64,000 nt of DNA from the NCBI RefSeq assembly GCF_003970915.1, contig NZ_RXOF01000007.1, positions 62,001 to 126,000 of the forward strand. Reading direction: 5' to 3'. The stretch is from Hymenobacter gummosus (GTDB taxonomy: Bacteria; Bacteroidota; Bacteroidia; Cytophagales; Hymenobacteraceae). Made by a program: the position numbers and the translations under genes. Shown here piece by piece: positions 47,106 through 53,423 of this stretch (positions are counted from its first letter, which is position 1; every line of letters begins with the position of its first letter). The notes below the pieces were generated by a model. It made no database searches, had not been told where the DNA came from, and saw only the letters and a list, made by a program, of their open reading frames with translations.

Positions 47106-47178
47106 CGAGCCGGGCCTGCAAAGGCCGGTTTGATTCGGCGAGGCCCGGCTCCTAGACAGAGCCGGGCCTCGTTTTTTT
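47106..47178 (+). terminator. Terminator with a competing upstream arm, between paralogous proteases
   Basis: Terminator stem 47139-47151/47159-47171 (13 bp, CGAGGCCCGGCTC type) followed by seven T. An earlier arm at 47106-47116 (GAGCCGGGCCT) is also complementary to the left terminator arm. Two mutually exclusive hairpins can therefore form, as in attenuators. The second protease gene begins 60 bases further on without an obvious promoter. Confidence 0.8.
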
Positions 47179-47238
47179 CGGGTGGTACCAGCGCCACTTC
47201 CCCCTTCCCTTCCACTCACCCAACCCCCAACACCACCG

Positions 47239-48039
47239 ATGAAAGCAACACTGTTTACCGCCGCCACGGCTCTGGCGTTGAGCGTAATGAGCCTGACATC
47301 CTGCCAGAAAAAGGCCGAAGTGCTGGCCGCCGACCAACCCTCCGAGGAGGCCCTGACGCAGATTCGCCAGTTGGGATTCAGCACCCACAAGGCGAAAAAA
47401 ACCGAGGACGGCTACCTGGTGGAGGGCGACATTGTGCTCAGCGAAGCCGATTTGAAGAGCACGCCCGACCACCGCATTCTGCGCGTGGCCAACGCCGAGC
47501 AGTACCGCACCAACAACCTGGTCAATGCCGGCTCGGGCCGCGTCATTAAGGTCAGTATTTCCAGCCGCCTGCCCAGCTCCTACGTGGCCGGGCTCGACGA
47601 GGCCATCCGGCGCTACAACGCGGAAAACCTGCTGCTGACCTTCCAGCGCGTGTCGAGCGGGGCCGATATTGACATCGTGAAGGGCAACGGCAGCTTCCTC
47701 GCCTCGGCGGGTTTCCCCACCTCGGCCGGGGCGCCGTACGGGCAGGTGAAGGTCAACTCGCAGGCCATCGGCACCAACCCGGGCGTGAACTACCTGGCCA
47801 CCATCCTGGCCCACGAAATCGGCCACTGCATCGGCTTCCGCCACACCGACTTCATGGACCGCTCTTACAGCTGCGGCGGCGCTACGGCCAACGAGGGCGC
47901 CAGCACCGTCGGGGCCGTGCACATTCCGGGCACGCCCACCACGGCCGAGCCCAACTCCTGGATGCTGGCCTGCATCGGCGCGGGCCAGAGCCGCCCCTTC
48001 GACTCGCACGACAAAACGGCGCTGAACTACCTCTACTAG
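47239..48039 (+). CDS. M57-like zinc metalloprotease lipoprotein (HEIGH family), copy 2
   Basis: 266 residues from ATG at 47239. Lipoprotein signal ending LTSC (Cys22). The zinc site is HEIGHCIGFRHTDF. It is a close paralogue of the preceding protein, sharing GYLVEGDI, AEQYRTNNLV, RRYNAEN/ALN and YSCGG-NEGASTVGAVHIPGTP. The N-terminal propeptide-like parts have diverged more than the catalytic half. The tandem arrangement suggests recent duplication. I see no clear own promoter, so expression may depend on read-through of the upstream hairpin. Ends at a strong terminator. Confidence 0.9.
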   Translation: MKATLFTAATALALSVMSLTSCQKKAEVLAADQPSEEALTQIRQLGFSTHKAKKTEDGYLVEGDIVLSEADLKSTPDHRILRVANAEQYRTNNLVNAGSGRVIKVSISSRLPSSYVAGLDEAIRRYNAENLLLTFQRVSSGADIDIVKGNGSFLASAGFPTSAGAPYGQVKVNSQAIGTNPGVNYLATILAHEIGHCIGFRHTDFMDRSYSCGGATANEGASTVGAVHIPGTPTTAEPNSWMLACIGAGQSRPFDSHDKTALNYLY

Positions 48040-48062
48040 CGGCTCCTACCCCTACGGAATGC

Positions 48063-48097
48063 ACAACGCCCGGCTTCTCTGCGAAGCCGGGCGTTGT
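48063..48097. terminator. Bidirectional terminator
   Basis: A 15-bp stem ACAACGCCCGGCTTC with its complement and a 5-base loop, between the convergent metalloprotease and S8 protease genes. A run of G follows at about 48103-48111. Confidence 0.8.
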
Positions 48098-48120
48098 CGT
48101 TTGGGGGGGGGAACTACCGC

Positions 48121-50874
48121 TTACAGCAGCACCAGGCGCCGCACCAGCGGGGCGCCGCCTTCGGGCCGGATGCGCAGCAGGTAAGTGCCCGCGGCCAGGC
48201 CTCGCAAATCCAGCTCGGTGAGGGCGCCGGGGGCGGGACGGTCTTCGCGCAGCAGGCGGCCGAGCTGGTCGTAGAGCTGCCAGTGCAGGGCGCGCTGGGC
48301 GGCATCGAGCAGGGTGACGGGCTGGCCGGGCGCCGCGGGGTTGGGGAAGAGCAGCACGTCGTCGGGGCGGGCGTAGTGCACGGCTTCCACCTGAGTATAG
48401 ACCACGCGGCCGGCCGTGGTTTCGAGGCGGGCACGGTAGCGGTAAAGGCCGGGCTCGGACAGCTCATCGGTGAGGGCGAAGCGCGTGGAGCGGCCGGCGG
48501 GCAGGGTTTGCACCGTCACGAAGCCGCCGGCCGCTTCGCGCTCCAGGTGCACCTGCCGCAGGCCGTAGGTGGTGCCCAGCTGCAGGTCGAACACCACTTC
48601 GGAGGCCACGAACTGCCGCGGCACGAAGGACTGCACGTAGCAGGCCGTGCCTGCGCTGGCGTAGTCGATGGTGCGGCTGCCCACGCTGCGGGCGCCGGGC
48701 AGCACGGGGTACACGGCGTAGTGGCGGGTGGTCAGCTGCGGGCCGCTGAGCAGCAGCACGGTGTCGGCGGTGGTGGTGAGGGGCTGCAGCTCGGTGGCGC
48801 CCAACTGCCGCACCTCGTACTGCGTCGCCCCGGGCAGGGCCGACCAGGTCAGCAGCGCTTCGCCGGGGAGGCTGCCCTCGGCCGGGCAGTAGTAGCCCAC
48901 TTGCAGCCGGGGCGGGCGGTTCAGGCCGAAGGTGGCGCTGGGGTAATCGGCAGCGCCCACCACCAGCCGCAGCTGCGCCTCGGTGTTGACGTCGGGCGGC
49001 GTCCAGGCGTAGAGGCCGGCGGCCAAGTCCACGCCCGGATTGATGAGCTGCCAGGGCGCGGCAGGGCCGAGGCGGTATTCGAGGCGGCCGGTAGCCGGGG
49101 CGCCGCGCCACTGCCAGCGCAGGCGCTGCAGCTGGTCGGTGCGCAGGCCGGGGGGCGTGCCCGTGGCGGTGGGGTTCACCCACTCCAGGCCGGGCTGGGC
49201 CAGCTCGTAGGCCAGGGCGAAGTCCTGGCTACTGCCCACCGTCAGCCGGTGGCCGCGCACCTCGATGGCGTAGCTGCCCGGCGGCGGCGCCAGCAGCGTC
49301 ACCTGCTCCACGTTGTTGAGGCGGTCGGGGCCGCGGCGGGCGGGCAGCACCAGCGAATCGGGGTGCGGAAAGGCGCTGAGCACCCAGGGGCGGTAGCGCA
49401 GGCCGCCGGGCGCCACCAGCTCCAGGTCCAGGTCGTTGACGAGGGCCTGGGCGGTACCGGCGGCGGCTTCGGCATCGGCCCAGGCCAGGGTGAGGGTGAG
49501 CTGCTGCACGCCGGCGGGCACCGTGAGCGGGAAGCTGCGCGTGGCGCCGGAGCCCACCGCATCGAGGCGGAAGCGGTTCTGCAGGATGGTTTCGACGGCG
49601 CCCAAGGCGTCGGTCTGCCCGAAGCCGGATTCAAAATCGGGGCCGGGGCGGCCGGTGTCGTCGGCGCTGTTCAGCAGGGCGGCCTTCACCAGCGCCGCCG
49701 GTGGCAGCTGGCCGTTGTGCTGGTCGCGGTAGGCCTGCTGCAGCAGCACGGCCGCCCCCGACACCACGGCGGCCGCGTCGGAGGTGCCGGCTTCCCCGAT
49801 GGCCACCAGCTCGGGCTTGAGGCGGCCGTCGTGGGCGGGGCCGCGGGAGCTGAGCGGGGCCACGCGGCCCAGGGCATCGGTGGCGCCCACGCTCAGGGTG
49901 TTTTTCGACTGCTTGAACTGCCCGGTGAGGTTGGCCACGCCCGGCACGGCGGCGTAGGTGGTGCCGGTGGGGCCGGTGCGGTTGCCCTGGTTGCCGGAGG
50001 AAAACACGTGCAGCAGCGCGGGATACTGGCGCGTGTGCTGGTCGTAGGCGCGGGCTTCGAGGCCGTAGTAGCTTTCCACGCCGCCCGCGCCGTAGGAGTG
50101 GTTTTGCACCGATACGCCGTTGGCGGCGAGCTGCACGCCGTCGTCGGGCAGGAAGTTGGCGAAGCTGCTGGTGGCCAGGCGCACCTGCCGGGCGGCGCCG
50201 CGGCCGGCGGGCGAGGAGTTGCCGGCGCCGCCGATGAGCGTGGCCATGGTGGTGGCGTGGTCGGTGACGGTACCGGTGAACAACGAGCTACTGACGACCC
50301 GGCCCCTGAAGTCCAGATCGTGCTGGTCGAAGGCTTCCTCTTTTATCGACACCGTCAGGCCCTGGCCGGTGAACTGCGGGTAGCGGGCGTGCACGGGCCA
50401 GATGCGGTTCAGCCCCAGGTCGATGCCGTCCAGCTCCCGCTCGGCGTAGGCCCGGCGCGCGGCCACGTCCACGAACTGCACCAGCGGGCAGGCGGCCAGC
50501 CCGGCCGCATCCGGCGCGCCGCTGACGGTGAGCAGCTGCGGCTGCCCGGGTACGGCCTGCAGTCGGGCGGCGGGCAGGTGCTGACCGGCCCAGTGGCGGA
50601 AAGCCGCCGCGTTGGTGACCTGGATGCGGTAGATGCCCGCGGACCGGGCGGCCACCGACTGCAGCGGCGGGGCGAGCTTGGCGGCCAGGGCAGGACGGGG
50701 CGCGGGGCTTTGGGCACGGGCAGCGGGCGGCAGTGTGGCGGCCAGCAGCACCCCCAGGGAAGCACGGAGCAGGTAGGTTTTCAGAGCGGTGGCTTGGTTA
50801 AGTAGAGTCGGGGAATAATCCTGCCAAAACGCGGTTTGGCGGGGATTATCCGGGCGCGGATGAAGGTGTTTCAA
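48121..50874 (-). CDS. S8 (subtilisin-like) serine protease with T9SS sorting domain; start uncertain
   Basis: About 918 residues from a TTG at 50874. The signal-peptide core (TYLLRASLGVLLAATLPPAARAQ) begins some 30 residues later, where only a CTG is available (50784), so the true start is unclear. The His motif DHATTMATLIGG and Ser motif GTSDAAAVVSGAAVLL are normal for S8. The Asp motif reads TVSIKEEAFDQHDLDFRGRV; aligned without gaps, Glu takes the place of the catalytic Asp. A middle part has beta-sandwich/fibronectin-like domains. The C-terminus is a T9SS domain (LFPNPAAPGQPVTLLD ... LAAGTYLLRIRPEG). Probably a secreted protease or pseudo-protease. Confidence 0.85.
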   Translation of the reverse strand: MKHLHPRPDNPRQTAFWQDYSPTLLNQATALKTYLLRASLGVLLAATLPPAARAQSPAPRPALAAKLAPPLQSVAARSAGIYRIQVTNAAAFRHWAGQHLPAARLQAVPGQPQLLTVSGAPDAAGLAACPLVQFVDVAARRAYAERELDGIDLGLNRIWPVHARYPQFTGQGLTVSIKEEAFDQHDLDFRGRVVSSSLFTGTVTDHATTMATLIGGAGNSSPAGRGAARQVRLATSSFANFLPDDGVQLAANGVSVQNHSYGAGGVESYYGLEARAYDQHTRQYPALLHVFSSGNQGNRTGPTGTTYAAVPGVANLTGQFKQSKNTLSVGATDALGRVAPLSSRGPAHDGRLKPELVAIGEAGTSDAAAVVSGAAVLLQQAYRDQHNGQLPPAALVKAALLNSADDTGRPGPDFESGFGQTDALGAVETILQNRFRLDAVGSGATRSFPLTVPAGVQQLTLTLAWADAEAAAGTAQALVNDLDLELVAPGGLRYRPWVLSAFPHPDSLVLPARRGPDRLNNVEQVTLLAPPPGSYAIEVRGHRLTVGSSQDFALAYELAQPGLEWVNPTATGTPPGLRTDQLQRLRWQWRGAPATGRLEYRLGPAAPWQLINPGVDLAAGLYAWTPPDVNTEAQLRLVVGAADYPSATFGLNRPPRLQVGYYCPAEGSLPGEALLTWSALPGATQYEVRQLGATELQPLTTTADTVLLLSGPQLTTRHYAVYPVLPGARSVGSRTIDYASAGTACYVQSFVPRQFVASEVVFDLQLGTTYGLRQVHLEREAAGGFVTVQTLPAGRSTRFALTDELSEPGLYRYRARLETTAGRVVYTQVEAVHYARPDDVLLFPNPAAPGQPVTLLDAAQRALHWQLYDQLGRLLREDRPAPGALTELDLRGLAAGTYLLRIRPEGGAPLVRRLVLL

Positions 50875-50933
50875 GATACTAAAACCCGCCGTAGCGGCGC
50901 GGCCCCGTGGCACGGGAAACGGCCGCCACGGGC

Positions 50934-50966
50934 AAAAAAAGAACCCGCCGGCGGGGCGGGTTCTTT
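50934..50966 (-). terminator. Terminator for the alcohol dehydrogenase gene
   Basis: Stem AAAGAACCCGCC/GGCGGGTTCTTT with A7 on the left, read as T7 on the minus strand. It lies between the dehydrogenase stop (51162) and the S8 protease start, beyond a long inverted repeat. Confidence 0.8.
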
Positions 50967-50970
50967 GACG

Positions 50971-51133
50971 TTGCTGCGCACTCGCTCGGCTGTGCCGAGT
51001 GAGGTGTATGTGGCTCGGCTACGCCGAGCGCGGCACCGGGACGTGCGGGCGTCGTTCACGCGGCGCGGATGGGTGCTCGGCACAGCCGGGCTACGTACGG
51101 CTCACTCGGCGTAGCCGAGCGAGTGCGCTGCAC
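50971..51133. repeat. 163-bp long hairpin element (GCACTCGCTCGGCT ends)
   Basis: Arms of about 64 bases (50971-51037 and 51070-51133) pair along most of their length. The best 28-bp part, 50976-51003 with 51101-51128, has two mismatches. Each arm contains self-complementary CTCGGCTACGCCGAG-type motifs. No ORF. MITE-like. Confidence 0.8.
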
Positions 51134-51161
51134 AACGGTCTACGATTCGGGCCGTGGCCGC

Positions 51162-52325
51162 TTAGGGTTTGAGCACCACTTTCGTGCAGTTGTCCTTCTT
51201 GTTGCGGAAGATGTCGTAGCCGTGGGCGGCTTCGCTGAGGGGTAGCTTGTGGCTGATGATGTCGTCGAGCTGCACCTTGCCTTCCACCACGTACTGCAGC
51301 AGCTTGTCGATGTGCTTGTGGGCCGGGGCCTGGCCGCCGCGCAGGGTGATGCCCTTGTCGAAGAACTGGCCCAGGGGGAAGTTGTCGAAGTAGGCGCCGT
51401 ACACGCCCAGCACCGACACGATGCCGCCGCGGCGCACGGCGCTCATGCAGGCCTCGATGACCTTGGGGGAGCCTTTTTCGAAGTTGATGACGGCCTTGGC
51501 GCGGTCCAGCAGGTCGCGCTCGGGCTCGAAGCCCACGGCCTCCACGCACACATCGGCGCCGCGGCCGGCCGTCATGCTCCGGATTTCCTCGATAACCTGC
51601 TTGCGGTCCTGCCACAGGATGGTTTCCACGTTGGCCGTGGCCCGGGCCTTGTCCAGCCGGTACTGCAGCACATCGACGATGACCACGCGGGCGGCGCCGC
51701 GCAGCCAGGCCGATTTGGCGGCCATGATGCCCACCGGCCCGGCCCCGAAAATGGCCACGAACTCGCCGCCCTTCACCTCGCCCCAGTCGATGCCGCTGTA
51801 GCCGGTGGGGAAGATGTCGGTGAGAAACAGCGCCTGCTCGTCGGTGAGGCTATCGGGAATGACGCGGGGGCCGTAGTCGGCGTAGGGCACGCGCACGTAC
51901 TCGGCCTGCCCGCCGTTGTAGCCGCCGTAGAGGTCGGTGTAGCCGAACAGGGCCCCGCCTTTTTCGGTCAGCACGCCGCCCTCGGGACCGTAGTGGTCGG
52001 GGTTGGAGTTTTCGCAGTGGCCGGGCAGGTGGTGGTTGCAGAAGTAGCAGGTGCCGCAGGCTACGGGGAAGGGCACCACCACCCGGTCGCCCACTTTGAG
52101 CTTGCCGCCCACGCCTTTGCCCACTTCCTCCACGATGCCCATGAACTCGTGGCCAAGCACCATGGGCCGGGGCTGCGGAATGCCCCCGTTGTAGATGTGC
52201 AGATCGGAGCCGCAGATGGCCGTGCTGGTCACGCGGATGATGGCGTCGCGGGAATCGACGATTTCCGGGTCCTCGACCGTGTCGACGCGCACGTCCTTGA
52301 TGCCGTGGAAGACTAATGCTTTCAT
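51162..52325 (-). CDS. Zinc-dependent alcohol dehydrogenase (MDR family, formaldehyde-dehydrogenase-like)
   Basis: 387 residues from ATG at 52325; the frame is open upstream into the 42-bp array, which is not coding. The catalytic zinc region is STAICGSDLHIYNG (Cys) and VLGHEFMGIVEEVG (His, Glu). The structural zinc Cys cluster is CGTCYFCNHHLPGHC. The Rossmann motif is VAIFGAGPVGIMAAKSA. The length and the insertion YGPEGGVLTEKGGALFGYTD fit the glutathione-independent formaldehyde/alcohol dehydrogenase subgroup. It should oxidise small alcohols or aldehydes with NAD. Upstream lies a 1.1-kb gene-free repeat region. Confidence 0.93.
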   Translation of the reverse strand: MKALVFHGIKDVRVDTVEDPEIVDSRDAIIRVTSTAICGSDLHIYNGGIPQPRPMVLGHEFMGIVEEVGKGVGGKLKVGDRVVVPFPVACGTCYFCNHHLPGHCENSNPDHYGPEGGVLTEKGGALFGYTDLYGGYNGGQAEYVRVPYADYGPRVIPDSLTDEQALFLTDIFPTGYSGIDWGEVKGGEFVAIFGAGPVGIMAAKSAWLRGAARVVIVDVLQYRLDKARATANVETILWQDRKQVIEEIRSMTAGRGADVCVEAVGFEPERDLLDRAKAVINFEKGSPKVIEACMSAVRRGGIVSVLGVYGAYFDNFPLGQFFDKGITLRGGQAPAHKHIDKLLQYVVEGKVQLDDIISHKLPLSEAAHGYDIFRNKKDNCTKVVLKP

Positions 52326-52440
52326 GAAATGGATGTTTGGTTGTGGATAAGAGGCGCGGCGGCAACCGGAAAGGCTAACGGCTACCGTCGGGCTGGGGTT
52401 GTGGGGCGGCTGGGCTGAGCGCAACTGGGCAGCAGCTACC

Positions 52441-52902
52441 GCCACCGGTGGCGAAGCGTGGCGCAGGGGTGCGGAAGGGCCTGCCACCGGTTGGGAGCGG
52501 TTGCGCAGGGGTGTTTATGGATTCGCCACCGGTGGCAGCTGATTTTGCAGGGGTGCGCAAGCCCTTGCCACCGGTGGCGGTTGGCTTTGCAGGGGTGCTG
52601 ACGGGCCTGCCACCGGTGGCAGGAACTTATGCAGAGCTGTAGAAGTCGTCTTCACCGGTGAAGGGCGCCGCTGCACGGGTGCCGGGGCATTCTGCACCGG
52701 TGCAGGATGCCTCGGCAGGGCTGTTTAACCACCCTGCACCGGTGCAAGGTCTCTTAGCAGAAGTATTTGATCGACTTGCACCGGTGCAGGATGCCTCTGC
52801 ACGAGTGTTTGGCCATCCTGCACCGGTGCAAGGTGGTCCTGCAGGCTCGCTTGGTCATGCTGCACCGGTGCAGGACGCGTTCAAGGAACATTGGCCGCAT
52901 TT
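52441..52902. repeat. Eleven-unit, exact 42-bp array of ACCGGT palindromes with a 21-bp offset second site
   Basis: ACCGGT starts at 52444, 52486, 52528, 52570, 52612, 52654, 52696, 52738, 52780, 52822 and 52864: eleven times, always 42 bp apart. The 3-base arms around the core change together: GCC..GGC in units 1-5 (unit 2 imperfect), TTC..GAA in unit 6, TGC..GCA in units 7-11. Exactly 21 bp after each core lies a looser second site (AGGGGT in units 1-4, then AGAGCT, ACGGGT, AGGGCT, AGAAGT, ACGAGT, AGGCTC). Spacers vary, but units 7, 9, 11 and units 8, 10 share sequence, giving an 84-bp higher order. Confidence 0.95.
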
Positions 52903-52950
52903 TGCTGTGGCGCAGCCTCAATCGGAAGATGGCGGCGCCTTGTACCGGTT

Positions 52951-53152
52951 CTACAGCCGCGTAGCGGCGCCATATTGGTAGAAACGGATAGCTCAGGACA
53001 GAGCCGAGCTGCAGCGCAGCGACACCTCTCCGCGCCGCGTGGACGGCCGCAACCAAAAGTCAGCGAAGCCAACGGATGCCGCTGCGCTGCAGCTCGGTCG
53101 TTCGTGCCCGCTGCTGAAGTTCTACCAACATGGCGCCGCGCTGCGGCTGTAG
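52951..53152. repeat. About 200-bp inverted repeat, family A copy 1
   Basis: Outer arms 52951-52983 and 53120-53152 (33 bp, about five mismatches) start CTACAGCCGC and contain GGCGCCAT. Inner perfect 18-bp arms lie at 53004-53021 and 53080-53097 (CCGAGCTGCAGCGCAGCG). No ORF. The ends resemble those of the neighbouring element at 53222-53385. Confidence 0.85.
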
Positions 53153-53221
53153 TTCCGCATCGCGTCTGTGGTCCCGTACCTCCTCTGCGGCTGTAGCCCC
53201 GCGCAGCTTTGCCCAGCCTGC

Positions 53222-53385
53222 CAGCCGCGTAGCGGCGCCACGTCAATAGCAACCGACACGCCAGGAACGACAAGAGCTCCGTAGGAGCGGCACCCTCATC
53301 CGCGCGGGAAAGGTGCCGCTCCTACGGAACTCTTGTTGTTCTGGTGTCTTGCGCGGGCTATTGACGTGGCGCCGCTACGCGGCTG
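53222..53385. repeat. 164-bp near-perfect inverted repeat, family A copy 2
   Basis: Outer arms 53222-53250 and 53357-53385 are 29-bp perfect complements (CAGCCGCGTAGCGGCGCCAC...). Inner 23-bp arms 53272-53294 and 53312-53334 have one mismatch, and the sequence between them is also partly complementary. The loop is under 20 bases. The ends share CAGCCGCGTAGCGGCGCCA with copy 1. Confidence 0.9.
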
Positions 53386-53423
53386 TAGTACCGCACTGGT
53401 TGAGCGCCCTCGCCTCCTCTGCC

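Larger units (their letters stand above)
52326..53423. other. 1.1-kb gene-free region made of three repeat structures
   Basis: Holds the 42-bp array (52441-52902), one ~200-bp inverted repeat (52951-53152) and one 164-bp inverted repeat (53222-53385). Short frames on both strands follow the 42-bp period (14 codons) but are broken by stops, and both strands look equally open. I see no convincing gene. Confidence 0.75.

Noticed and set aside
48094-50805. 903-codon plus-strand frame
   Set aside because: Antisense to the S8 protease gene; Gly/Ala/Val/His-rich shadow without recognisable domains.
51162-52487. Extended dehydrogenase start inside the 42-bp array
   Set aside because: The MDR family begins at MKALVFHG (52325). 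The extension is array-derived sequence.
52441-52902. CRISPR array
   Set aside because: The conserved part is only about 12 bp, the spacers are partly repeated and carry a second site at 21 bp, and there are no cas genes. The regular period is shared, but the architecture is not that of CRISPR.
52881-53273. Short frames of 60-130 codons around the inverted repeats
   Set aside because: They are produced by the repeats themselves, lack start context and appear on both strands.
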